Assembly (NCBI GenBank): GCA_000827325.1 | Contig: KN832874.1 | Location: 714,067 to 778,066, forward strand | DNA: 64,000 nucleotides | Direction: 5' to 3' | DNA from: Oidiodendron maius Zn | Lineage: Eukaryota > Ascomycota > Leotiomycetes > Myxotrichaceae | Shown: positions 43,228 through 53,811 of the stretch, piece by piece | Position numbering within the stretch: the stretch's first letter is position 1 | Layout: each line of letters starts with the position of its first letter | Position numbers and translations under genes: made by a program | The notes under the pieces: generated by a model | What the model was told of the DNA's origin: nothing | What the model saw: only the letters and a program-made list of their open reading frames with translations | The model's database searches: none

Positions 43228-44076
43228 CCCACCATTTAAATGATCAGCGATCGCGAAATGCTAGGAGTCGAAGCTATGGTCCGGCCAAATATTTCAGCTC
43301 CTTGAGTGGGTACGTGGCCGTTCCTTGTATCCCAGCGCCGAGGCCCCGCACCCCGGCCACGGGCAGTGGGCAGTATCTCTGGGCCAATCTTTTCTCGCCT
43401 GTCAGCGACCTGTATTCCGATGCTGGTGCCTGGACGATTATGCGGAATGGAACCGTCAGTATTCCAGCAAATAGACACCTAATCTGTAGGTCGTTGCAGC
43501 CCGATTTACAGGTGTCGTCGCTAGAGAAAATAATAAACACTGGTCTCCAAATATTATTTTCCTGTCGTCTACCCACACCATTGCGATAGGTTAGACGTAT
43601 TATACAAGGTCGCAGACCAAGAACCCTTCCACAGCAGAATTCGAGCTCCCACAAACTCCATCACAACTCAAGATTTCCATTCGACCAGGCCAGCAGATTT
43701 TGTTCAGTTGGACGGCTCGGGAAATTCTATCTCCATTGCTGTACAGAGCTTTCTTATTTCGTGCTGTTTTTACATTCATTCCATTCACCTTTACGCTACT
43801 ACGAAACTGTTATAAGTCACAAGATCAAAGGATCCATCGTGATAGATGAACGCTTATGGGATCTAATAATATTGACACTTATGTAAGTGGTGGGTAATAT
43901 GTTGTTATAAGGATACTCAATCCTATTCAATTTGAAATACAAAACCATGCTCTCCCGTCCAATATGCCACTCTCGCAATTGACAATCGCAAAGGTAACAA
44001 TATCATTGCCTGATCTATTATCCGATATTTATAGTGCAACAAACAAGCTGCAGCAGCTCTCTAGGTTTTCCATCTC
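43228..44076. other. Intergenic, no recognisable gene
   Basis: Frames such as 43274-43654 (-) have no family resemblance. It contains the DUF3431 promoter at its left end. Confidence 0.35.
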
Positions 44077-44800
44077 TACTCCTGTATCCCGTTAAGCATT
44101 ACGCGGCTCAAATAGTTCACTTGCTGACATATGTAGGCTGTTCCAAGTCCGTCCAATATGAGATCGTCTCCTTTCGTGAATTGCACAATGAGCTCGGGTT
44201 TCCCGATGCGGTGGCATTGGGATATACTAGATTTCAGTAGTATGAGTTTGTAGCGGTATTAGTGTAGCATAGGTAGCCATTTTGATACCCCAGCCCATTT
44301 ATTCCTGCAGCTTTGGTGGCCGTCGGGGCCATGGAGGTGTCGTTGATCGCAGTTGTGACGCTTCCTGCCGCAATATCGACTTTCAAAATCACACCGGCAT
44401 ATGAATCTGCAGCTAGAACATATTCATATTGGCCATCGACATGAGTAAGACCGTTGAGAACAATGGCATTGGCGAATGTGGCGACATGGCGCAATTTGGG
44501 AGGGATTGCTACGGAACCGTTTGGAAGAGTGCGGTAGACGGTCATATCGACTTCGAACAACTTGAACGATTGTAGAACAGATCTCCTTGTCTGAATTGAA
44601 AAGTTTCCCGCAGTTACGTAAAACATATCAGTTTGGAGTTCAGTAACGCCATAGGATCCTGAGACGCAACAAGCATGCCCTAATAAGCTTCTGTGCTGAT
44701 GTACGAACCCACAGTGCGACCTGCGGGCACCAAAGTGCAACCATTGCGAGGCGTGGCGAAGAATGTACTTTCCAGTATGGGGATGGTGCATTTCCTGGCT
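44077..44800 (-). pseudogene. Relic of an SMP-30/lactonohydrolase-like beta-propeller gene
   Basis: A frame from about 44640 to 44234 encodes propeller-type sequence: QTDMFYVTAGNF, FEVDMTVYRTLPNGSVAIPP, LNGLTHVDGQYEYVLAADSY, GVILKVDIAAGSVTTAIND and GINGLGYQNGYLCYTNT. It stops at a TGA (44234-44236). The expected continuation is in another frame: GKPELIVQFTKGDDLILDGL and GTAYICQQVN, ending in a TAG at 44077. The start of the family (first propeller blades) and the C-terminal third are missing. No clean splice rescues both frames. The original enzyme type would open lactones or bind calcium-dependent substrates; this copy should be dead. Confidence 0.68.
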
Positions 44801-44814
44801 CCAATATATCCATT

Positions 44815-45475
44815 GTGGACCGAAATAAGCACAGCAAAGAGGTAACCTCTATTAGTCCCTCTTCACCCTTGGACAAACGCACGCCGTCCACACATCTCAT
44901 GTGGCATTTTGTGACCACAATCTCACCTACGCTTGCCCTATCTAATGACATTCAACAGGCATGGGAAACCGAGGCCCCGCTGCAGGCAGAAACCAATCCC
45001 TTTTTGCTCCATGGATTACTGTCGGTGTCTGCCATCTAGTTGGCCAACTTCATCCTCATTTGTCGTAGAGGCGAAATTTCATGTCGGGCCCACGCATGAT
45101 GATTAGCAAAAGGCATTTCAGAGTCTCGAGTTTTTGAATAACTCTTCAGGTAGTTCACCAGAGGCTCGCTCTGCGTATGACGAATCCATCAAATTACTCC
45201 GGCATTGGTTTGCCGCAACGAAGGGACCCCCATCTACGTGGTTCCATATCGGATATTGGCCTTCCGGGATCTATGATGAGTTCATATCCTTATTGCAGAG
45301 AAATGATCCTATTGCTTTGGTGGTGTTTTGCCATTGTTGCGTAGGCATGAATCGGGTGCCTCAGCGATGGGGTTTAAGAGGGTGGGCGCGACGAATTTTG
45401 AATTCTATTATCAAAATCCTTGGTCCCAAGTGGCACTCAACACTGGAATGGCCGAGGGGGCAAATTGTGTAAGTC
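44815..45475 (+). pseudogene. Relic of a UPC2/sterol-uptake-type Zn2Cys6 regulator (C-terminal part)
   Basis: The first fragment matches the middle domain of fungal regulators of this type: THLMWHFVTTISPTLALSND, IQQAWETEAPLQAETNPFLL and HGLLSVSAI. An in-frame TAG follows at the Leu-Ala repeat position (SAI-stop-LANFI), one C-to-T step from CAG. After more stops, 45134-45472 supplies the typical end: AYDESIKLLRHWF, DEFISLLQRNDPIALVVFCH and WGLRGWARRILNSIIKILGP. There is no zinc cluster or DNA-binding region upstream; that side is occupied by the propeller relic on the opposite strand. The gene is truncated and broken. Confidence 0.68.
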
Positions 45476-45860
45476 ATGTAAGCCGAGTTCTATAAATAAG
45501 AGCTACAAAAATAACTGTTTCATGCTTCGGGGTAAAATATGCCGTAGCGTTAACTCACGATTATAGACAGGGAAATGGCAATTGGAATTTGGCGGTGGCA
45601 ATTTAAGGTTCATAAACAGGATTTTCAATAGTCCGGATAATTGTTATGGTGTTAATATTTTCCGTTTAGATATTTTACCCTATGCGGGGTATAGAACAGT
45701 TTCATGGAAGACTGGTGGAAAAACAGAGAGACAGCACAAACACAGGCGCACAATGGCAAGATGCAAATGCTATATATACCGAGCAGTGTGCCGGAAACTT
45801 TAACCCGAAGATGCCTCTAAATATCTCTATCTTCTCCACTAGTCGACAACTTACTGAGTC
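45476..45860. other. Pectate lyase upstream region
   Basis: No gene seen. It contains the TATA-like element described separately and otherwise only AT-rich sequence. Confidence 0.4.
45771..45778 (+). promoter_or_regulatory. TATA-like element for the pectate lyase gene
   Basis: TATATATA 83-90 bases upstream of the start codon, in the usual window for a fungal core promoter. Confidence 0.45.
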
Positions 45861-46955
45861 ATGTTCGTTAACCTTCACTTTTTCGCGGCCCTTCTGGCAG
45901 CTGCTTTTTCCTGCGTGCACGCACAAAACGCATTCCCTGGAGCACTGGGATTTGGCGCCATTGCAACAGGAGGAAATAGTGGTACTACAGTTACCGTCAC
46001 TAACCTAAATGACAGCGGCTCTGGGTCCTTTCGAGATGCAGTTAGCGCGTCTAATCGAATTATTGAGTTTGCAGTGAGTGGCTATATCGTTTTAGAGTCT
46101 GCTGTTTCACTGTCGAGCGACATAACCATCAATGGACAAACGGCACCCAGTCCAGGAATTGGCATCATGGGAGGAGAGGTCTCCGCCAGCAGCAAAAATA
46201 ACATTATCATCCGTAATCTTCGCATGCGCCAGGGTAACCTCGACACTGACACTGGCAAAAGCGCTTTCAATATGGGTGATGCAACCAATGTCATACTAGA
46301 CCACTGCTCATTTGCATACGGCCAATGGGACTCTGTTGACGCAGTCGGTGCTGTGAATATAACTGTGTCGAACTCCATCATTGCATTTCCTATCGGGCAG
46401 CAGTTCGGAGCACATGTTGAAACTGGCCCTGCGACTTTCTATGGCAACCTTTGGGTCAGTGCACACAACCGCCAACCGCTAGTTAAATGCAATACGCAAT
46501 ATGTGAACAACGTGGTATATAATTACCAGGCTGCTTACACTTCTGCCAATACTGGCGGCTCATTTTCACATGATATTCTAAACAACTACTTCATCTCGGG
46601 ACCCAGTACTACCAGCGCCAGTAACTACTATTACCAAATGGCCTCTGACCAGAGTGTCTACGCCCATGGCAACTATGCCGACACCAACAACGACGGTACG
46701 CTGAACGGAGCTCTTGAGAATTCAGTAGGCAGCTCTGTTGTTCTCTCATCTGCTTGGGCGAGCACGTCAGTCGGTATGGCAAGTATGACCGCGGCGGAGG
46801 CAGTCACTTATGTGTTCGCCAATGCTGGAGCATCTCCCCGTGATGAAGTGGACACTTTTGCTGTCCAAACTGCGCAATCACTTGGGAAATCAGGTGTGAT
46901 ATACACAAACCAGGCGAGTACTGGTCTCTCTAACGACGGTTACGGCACTCTGTAA
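45861..46955 (+). CDS. Pectate-lyase-like secreted polysaccharide lyase (PL1 type)
   Basis: A single exon of 364 residues with a signal peptide (FFAALLAAAFSCVHA, cut near 21). The opening of the mature protein, AFPGALGFGAIATGGNSGTT, and TVTNLNDSGSGSFRDAVS are typical of a PL1 subgroup. Parallel beta-helix repeats follow: TINGQTAPSPGIGIMGGEVS, IIIRNLRMRQGN, VILDHCSFAYGQWDSVDAVG (calcium-binding Asp region), and HNRQPLVKCNTQYVNNVVYN with the catalytic Arg position. It should cleave polygalacturonate by beta-elimination, calcium-dependently, outside the cell. Length is normal. It is the first gene of a group at 45.9-52.8 kb whose other secreted members also act on uronic-acid-bearing polymers. 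Confidence 0.92.
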   Translation: MFVNLHFFAALLAAAFSCVHAQNAFPGALGFGAIATGGNSGTTVTVTNLNDSGSGSFRDAVSASNRIIEFAVSGYIVLESAVSLSSDITINGQTAPSPGIGIMGGEVSASSKNNIIIRNLRMRQGNLDTDTGKSAFNMGDATNVILDHCSFAYGQWDSVDAVGAVNITVSNSIIAFPIGQQFGAHVETGPATFYGNLWVSAHNRQPLVKCNTQYVNNVVYNYQAAYTSANTGGSFSHDILNNYFISGPSTTSASNYYYQMASDQSVYAHGNYADTNNDGTLNGALENSVGSSVVLSSAWASTSVGMASMTAAEAVTYVFANAGASPRDEVDTFAVQTAQSLGKSGVIYTNQASTGLSNDGYGTL

Positions 46956-47118
46956 GAGCAGAAAAGAAGAATATCTACCATCTACACTGTAAATAAGTCA
47001 AGCTATGTGGATCACACCAAGTAGCAGGTTAGTAAAAGCGACATAGGGTTCCAAATGTAACTGCATTACTCTAAAAATAGATGTATGAAACTGTCAAGAC
47101 GCTTGACTACACCAGCCT

Positions 47119-48370
47119 CTAGGGCACAATTATTGCAGTCCCATCTGTTCCCGACATTTTCGCAGCTAAATCAAAGCCTTTCTCCCAGTCATCCAATGCA
47201 AACTTTTCTACCTTCCGCCCATCCAACTTCAACAAACCCATTTCAATGAGCTTCATAAGACTTTTGACATTTTGCCGAGAGTACATCCATTTCCCCCGTA
47301 GTTGCAAGTCCCGAGATACGACAGCCTTGATTGGGATGGTAAGATCTCCATTCAAACCACCCATAAAACTGGCCCGCCCCGAATTTCTTAGAGAAAGTAA
47401 ACAGCTTTTAAAATGAGTCGAACTGGATGCTTCAGGAGGAGAAATATCGAAATATGCATCAATGGGTCCGAATGATTGCAAGGATCTGAGGTCGCCTTGC
47501 CAGTCTTCGGTGATCTGGACAGCCTCAATACGAGCATCACTTTCTGCAAGCGCATGAAGGGCCACGCGATTACGACCCATTGCGATAACACGGGCACCCA
47601 TGGCAAGTGCAATTTTCACCGCCATTCTACCGAATGAGCCGGTCGCTGGAGCTATAATGATTGTTTCGCCGGGTTTGAGATCTATATCAGCTAGTCCGCC
47701 ATATGGTACCATAAGTCTAATGAAAATTAGTTTGGTATAGGTATCAGTAAAAGCGTCTATTTATGATGACTATCTCAAGGACGAGAATTATATCAGAGAT
47801 TGTGAGAGAAGGGTCGGTTTGGAAGTGGCCAGGTGAAAACTTCGAAAGCTCTGCGGAAAACACTTACCCAGATATCTCTTGTAGGTGTTCAATTTCATAT
47901 CCAAATTTCTCTCTAAGGAGAGCTTCGTTCAATGGATAGCAATTCTCAAGTGGTACTTTAGCATATTCAGCGTATGTCGCGTCTCTCCACTCCCCGCGCA
48001 TCAAGATCTTGCTTCTTTCCGAGTGACCCTCATGAACGCCGAACAGAAAGGCAGTTTCAGAATCATCCCGTCCACGTATGAAACTGTCAATAAATACTAG
48101 GTCACCAGGCTTAAGGAGAACGGCATCCGGTCCCACAGCAGCGACTCTTCCAATGCCGCTAGTGCCGATAACGAGTGGCAGGGGAAAGGTATAATTCCGA
48201 GTACCATTATAGACGTCCTTGGAATAGCTTATAATATTGGCGGCTACTACCCGGACTATCGCACTGCCGGGGCATGGCTGTGGAGTCGGAATAGTCTTGA
48301 TTTGTGGTGATTCAGTGGTGGATGTCAAGACTAGAGCGCGATGGGTCTTTGGAAGTTCGTCACGAGACAT
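47119..48370 (-). CDS. MDR-family (zinc-independent) oxidoreductase
   Basis: Exons 48370-47868 and 47716-47119, with a 151-nt intron (GTAAG...TTAG) long for this window, give 366 residues. The N-terminal GroES-like domain contains PTPQPCPGSAIVRVVAANI and PLPLVIGTSGIGRVAAVGPD with GDLVFIDSF; the Rossmann part contains IIIAPATGSFGRMAVKIALA and MGARVIAMGRN, the coenzyme site. The catalytic and structural zinc cysteines of classical alcohol dehydrogenases are absent, so a quinone-reductase or enoyl-reductase-like activity with NADPH is more likely. No signal peptide, so it is cytosolic. It lies between two secreted uronic-acid-type enzymes but need not belong with them. Confidence 0.9.
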
Positions 48371-48788
48371 TTTTACTACAGAGAAATATATGGTTTGAAG
48401 CTCAATAGTAAGTGTATTTAAATAGTTCGATATCCAATATCCAATGTCCTAATTTGGAATATGGACTTAAGGCTCCGTTGTCTCCGGAGTGAATAATATC
48501 GGCAGTCGGCATCTACTGGGCGGGTACGCGCGTTTCAGGGGAGGCGAGTGAGCTAGTAGCCAAACCAACGATATTTTGCAATGCTTCAAAAATTGGATAC
48601 ACTTTTGCATATGGCACGTACCAAACCCTTACAGTAAGCATATTAGGCTATTAATATAGTCATATCTGGGAGCAAGGCAGTCATACCATAGAACCGTGTA
48701 TGCTTTCTAAGGAGTGTTATGTAGTAGTCGGGTTGCCTATATACATCACCTGACTAAAGCAGAGGTACTGAGATAATTGGAGGCCTTG
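48371..48788. other. Intergenic, no recognisable gene
   Basis: Holds the MDR gene promoter on its left and the esterase 3' end on its right. No motif-bearing frame. Confidence 0.35.
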
Positions 48789-50209
48789 TCAGGTGAGGGT
48801 TGGGACAGTCCAGTCGATCCACTGACTCTGAGAGAACGTGAAGTCGCTTTGGAAGATATTGGTATTTGCCGACTGACCGAGAAGGAACTGCTGGACGAAG
48901 GCGTTCAATTGGGATTGTTGGTTAGATGGAAACGAGCAATGAGCGTGAGCACCAATCTGCGAATAACCCATATTATTGGTGACACCCAAAGCCTGGTATG
49001 CCATTCGTGCTGTTGTCATACATCCAAAGCAGCTCTGTGGACCCAGCCAGTCAATATTGTTGTCGATAACGAATAAACCCCTTGGAGCGATTAATGCGGC
49101 GAGTGAATGATGATCGAATGGCAATATCGGGACCTGATTGACATAGTTATTAAAGTTCGATGAAAACCAAGGATCCTCGCCAATGATCTCTCCTGCTGTC
49201 TGGATGTTCGCTCCCTGAGATTTCAGGTAGTCTGAGATTCTCCAGCATGCGGATCCTCCCGCACCCGACTCTTGAGGAAGCGTTAACACGATCCGATTGT
49301 CGAATGCTCCTGCCACCATGGCACCTTTTCCATTTCGAGAACATCCAGTAACTCCAATCCTTGTAGTATCGATTTTTGCACTAGAGGTAATCTCGAGTGC
49401 ATCAATAACTCGACTTACGCCCCAAGCCCAAGCTGTCATTGCCCCTGCCGAAGCTCCACTTCCATAGAGATCGTAAAATTTTCCTTGGCCTCTGCTGCTA
49501 GTGCTGACTTGGGCCGCCATGTCATCACAGTTGAAGTTGATCATAGCAACACTTGCGGGTGCCGGTAAGCTGCCCCCATCGAACGCAATGATGGCGGGGT
49601 AAGGTGCAGTGCCTGATGAGGGGTAGGTAATTGCGGCTGTGAACGACATCGACTTTCCTGAATCTCCACAATTGATGGTTAAGGTACTTCCAGAAAGTGA
49701 AGCTGTTAGGGTGGCAGGTGGGCCAGGTAAAGTGCCAAGCTCATATTGTTGAAGCAAGGTGGACATTTCAGCTTGACGACAGAGCCATTGGTCTTTGGTA
49801 GTAACCTTGTTTCCGTTGAACATTGTGAACAGGTCGTTGAGTTTAGAGTCGGCCTGCAAAGTGATAGAACTGGGAAGGGGCGTACATGTTGCAGCTCCAG
49901 TTGAAGTTGAAGTTGAAGTACCTGAAAGTGAAGTCGACTTACTAATTGCTGTTGAGGATGTGACTAAAGTGGACGAAGTAGGTGATGCTCCGGTACTAGG
50001 CAGGCACTGGGAGTACCAAGGGTTGGAATAGACACAAGTTGAACCAGTAACACATGTTGTGGGGCCACTCCAACCCTCCCCGCCACCTTTATTGTGTGTA
50101 AGCTTGCTCTAAAAGGTGAGAAGAACATAATCTTACATTGTCCATATATTTGGGATTGTGCAAGGGAAGATGCGGTCAGTAGGAGCATAAGTAAAAGTCG
50201 AGAAGCCAT
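48789..50209 (-). CDS. 4-O-methyl-glucuronoyl methylesterase (CE15) with N-terminal CBM1
   Basis: Exons 50209-50137 and 50086-48789 (intron 50 nt, GTAAG...AAAG) give 456 residues. The splice sits inside a CBM1: signal peptide ([10 protein letters not shown]), then [18 protein letters not shown] and [12 protein letters not shown], a complete cellulose-binding module. A Ser/Thr-rich linker ([18 protein letters not shown]) leads to the alpha/beta hydrolase. The catalytic triad is visible: S274 in [10 protein letters not shown]297 in PQESGAGG, H407 in AHAHCSF. It cleaves ester bonds between 4-O-methyl-glucuronic acid of xylan and lignin alcohols, extracellularly. [12 protein letters not shown] is another family block. 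A TATA-like run lies about 80 bases upstream. Confidence 0.97.
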
Positions 50210-50285
50210 GGTTGGTCGTAAGAGCACCAAAATTGTCATTTGTAGCCTTAGCATATACAATATGGCTTATAAAACTAGCGGGTGC

Positions 50286-50299
50286 TTTTTATATATTTA
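50286..50299 (-). promoter_or_regulatory. TATA-like element for the CE15 gene
   Basis: TATATAAAAAG-type run (read on the minus strand) 77-90 bases upstream of the CE15 start codon. Confidence 0.4.
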
Positions 50300-51466
50300 T
50301 GGAGCCGCTCGTCCGATGTTAAAGGCGGAGTCACAAGACACCGGTTCTATTGCATGGGTAGTTTAGCTTCTTGTCCTCTTTATATTTGACATAACTTTTA
50401 ACTTTTCAGCTACAAAATAGGTCGGCAGAGAGAATCTGTCCAAGCAGCATCCAATTATTTCAACAATGGTTCAATAAAACTCAGCTATCCTCCAGCCACC
50501 CCTCTTAATCTAACTTGAACAATTTTGCTAAGAGAAGTCACTGGCACCGTATTCGTAGAAGACGACATATCAATAAAGTATATCATTGAACCTGATTGAG
50601 CTGAACTATTTTAGTCCATCTTAAACGGTTGCCGGTCCAGTATGAATTTAATTCCTTACCCCCTACATTACCCTCATCGTGGCTAAGTGGGGATACGCGA
50701 ATCATATTCCCCGCATTACCGAAAACAATCTATCGCGACTGTGCCAAGCGCCCGCTAGTCCTCGACTAAGGTTATAAAATGCCAAAGGAGTCATGAACTT
50801 TATAGAGAGGGGTTTAGAAATATTTCAAATTAGCCTAAGGTTGCTGCTTCAAAAATCATTCGCTGTAAACCTCGAAGTATAATACCGCGGCCACTCGCAG
50901 GAAGACATTACTAATTCGGTGTGACCAACCTGGTGAACGCACCATATCTCTCTCCTTTGTCCCAGATTAAACGCCAAGAAGAGCGCCAAGAACATGGTTG
51001 AGTCCACATGCATCAATAAGATTGCAAGCTCCATTTTCCCATTAGCCTCATTTCCCCTTGATTATTAGACTAGATAGTACGTATCAAAAGGAGGTCGCTT
51101 GGCAAACGAGGTTAGCCCATTGGCCAGTGAATTTCCTTACCTCTATCCATCCAGGTACTGACGTCAAGCAACGATTATGTAGATTTCAGTATGCTAATAG
51201 AGGCCATCAAATGAGATGACGGAGCCATAACGTTGAAGTCTTACCAATTATTATACCCCTCTACATCTATATCTTTATCTCCTACATAAAACTGCATTTC
51301 TGCTAATCAATCAAAGTGCGTCTCCAAATATCTATACTCATGCTATTAATTGAATCTTCTAGGTCTACAAATCTGCCCCGCCGCTACTTATATATTGAAT
51401 CTTAGCTGAGTTTAATGAGATTTATTAGAATTACTTTTCTTTTCGTTTATTTATATTCTCAATTAA
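50300..51466. other. Intergenic, no recognisable gene
   Basis: AT-rich throughout, with short frames without motifs. Confidence 0.35.
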
Positions 51467-52774
51467 CTAGAAACTAGCATCAAGCTGCTCAGCTGCAGGC
51501 CGAAGTAACCACAGGTCCCCACCAGGTGGAGGTTGCAACTTGCTGACAGCCGCCTTAGCTATCTTATTGCCTGCATCTGCTGCGGCATGGACAACATCAG
51601 TGGCTCCATAAGCCAAGAATTCCAGCTCGGGGTACGGCCAAGGGGTCGAGTTGGTCGCAGCCGGAACAATGAAATCAACAGCTGCATTAATGCTTTGGCC
51701 CTGAGGACCCTTGAAGTTCCATAGATCGACACCGACGTGTTGACCGATGGCTGCAAGGCGCGTATATGCAACGAGATCGAACGTCGAGTAATGCCAGCTG
51801 CGGGTTCGTACAAGTTCTAACGGTTGTGAGCCGTTGGCTGTGACATAGTCGGTAAGACGAGGCTCCGCGTCTAAGACCTGTTGCTTGGCCAGTGTTTCAT
51901 TTCCAACAAAGAGAGCGATTCCCGCAATCTGCATTGAGGCAAACGTCCCGTGGTTATTTCCCTCTGCGAGCTCTTCGATACCGAATGGACTATTCACCAG
52001 CCAATCCAAGAACTCAACATTCCATTCATGGAAGCCATTCACATCACTCTGAGTCCAACCCGGTGCCCCGGTTGCGAGGATGGCTGCTGCATCTAAGATG
52101 CTCGTGTACTCCTGAGAGAAGTCGATGATTCCAATTGATCGACCAGTATTCTGGCATGGGATAATTTGAGCATGGTTAAGGTTTGGATTCATGCGAGTGT
52201 CATTCGCCAGAAACCAAGTCCGCAAAATATCCCCCGCGTGCTTACCATACGCCTCTTTGCCGGTATAGTACCATGCCAAACTTAGGATATATGATGCTTG
52301 GAACATAGTGCCTCGATTTGCGTGGTCCGTATAGAGGAGCGTTTCCGGATTGAGAACACCATCGCGATTGATGTAGGGGCAACCATTGGTGGTGTTAGAT
52401 GGCCAGTAGTAGGGAGCTTGACTGGCATAGTCGTGTAAATCTCCACCTGGGGGAGTTTTCTGGCTCGTAGTAACAGACCAGGGACCCTGAGATAACCAGC
52501 TGTCGGCTTGTGTCGTGAGATCGCCCAACGCTGTTTTTAGTTGCTTGTTCCATGGCTCGAATAGCAACTGTAGCTTTGTCTCCAACAGTCTAGTTCCGTC
52601 CAGGACAACTGTGTTAGGCCCCAGATGAAAATTATCTGTTGCTTCGCTAGCTGGTAGACCCGATACCCCAGCAAGTAATATGGCGGCGGCAACGATGCTA
52701 GACCACCACTTAATATCCAAGAACCGGAGGTACAAGGAGACGTGTAGTGGATATACTTACGACTGTGACCACAT
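51467..52774 (-). CDS. Secreted alginate-lyase-fold (alpha/alpha)6 polysaccharide lyase
   Basis: The coding sequence starts in a 14-nt exon (52774-52761, encoding MWSQ plus two bases), spliced over a 63-nt intron (GTAAG...CTAG) to 52697-51467; 414 residues. The long frame has no ATG before its first domain, so this exon is needed, and it yields a good signal peptide (MWSQSIVAAAILLAGVSG). Motifs of the alginate-lyase superfamily: KTPPGGDLHDYASQAPYYW, NPETLLYTDHANRGTMFQAS, and LAEGNNHGTFASMQ with H254 in the NNHG catalytic signature, then RTRSWHYSTFDLVAYTRLA. It should beta-eliminate a uronic-acid polymer; alginate is unlikely for a land fungus, so glucuronan or another uronan is a better guess. 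Confidence 0.85.
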
Positions 52775-53811
52775 CTCGCAGAGGGACAAGTTAATGATTG
52801 CTTCGAGCTGGTCCGAGCCTTCCAAAGCGCAATCAAAATGGTATCTGCAACAAGGCCGATCAACGAGACGCGATTGATAATGTCACTGAGTGTAGAAGGC
52901 AGAACCTTTTCAATGCCATTAAATTGTATATGTTTATATAGATATATATGCACATTAAGAACGGTGTGCATTTTTCGATCCTCTATCTCCAGCCACCTCC
53001 CGCGCGGAATAATTGTTCCGTCAATTGTCTTTCAGCACTAATAGAGTAACTCTGGTTACGGTAGCTATTATTCCCACCCGGGGCGATATAGTGCTTCTTG
53101 GCATTAGAAATTGCGGAGTAGAAGGTGTGTTGCTGGTCATTGAAGAACCAGATGGGGGAATGTCTTCGTCGATGCAGGGAGGAAGCGCCGACGGGGAAAA
53201 GCGCGGCTGTATCTTCCTCCGAATCTCCGATTGGGATGCCCGTTGGATTGACAACTCCAGTACAGTCGCTTGCACGGCCGACTTCCTCTTGCCTCGAATT
53301 TTTTGACTTTCTTGCTTACCAGGAGTTCTTGGTGTATTATCCAACTCTCTTCTGGCTAGATGACTGATTAAACCAAGGATGCGGATAAGGCGCTAGGGCC
53401 ACAATATCTTTCTAGAGAATATTAATTTCTACCAGCTCCTTATCTTACATTCTTCCCTTTGTGTTCTCTCTAGATGCTAACGCTACTTTGGATTGACTAA
53501 ATTTTGGCTATATGCAGATGTTAAGGCGAATGTCCCGCTACCTACTATAGAGAGGACAGTGTATAATCATGGCAGAAGGGCTAGAAATCGAATGGCAATT
53601 ATAGACTACTATAAAGGCACCTGTTGCCCTTGACCCTCTATAACATAGACACTGAAAGAAAAGAAAATATTATACATACAGTAGAAGAACTCTCCATAAA
53701 GCTATATTGATGAGGAGTTATCTTAAGCAAAGCTTTTTGAGTAGCTTGTAGCGTTATATTTTGAGAGAGTTCTTTTAGCACCCAAACGCGACGTTTCTAC
53801 TTGAAATTTGG
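52775..53811. other. Intergenic, possibly a transposon remnant
   Basis: A frame at 53021-53344 (-) starts MDNTPRTPGKQ and is rich in basic and Ser residues; openings of this kind occur in some fungal Tc1-like transposases, but no DDE or full helix-turn-helix domain is visible. Stop-dense sequence follows on both sides. I treat it as unassigned. Confidence 0.25.

Noticed and set aside
52698-52760. Missing ATG of the alginate-lyase-fold gene suggesting a pseudogene
   Set aside because: A 14-nt upstream exon with a consensus donor supplies the ATG and a proper signal peptide.
53021-53700. Possible Tc1-like transposase start and a downstream basic segment
   Set aside because: No DDE triad, terminal repeats or complete helix-turn-helix; kept only as a low-confidence note.
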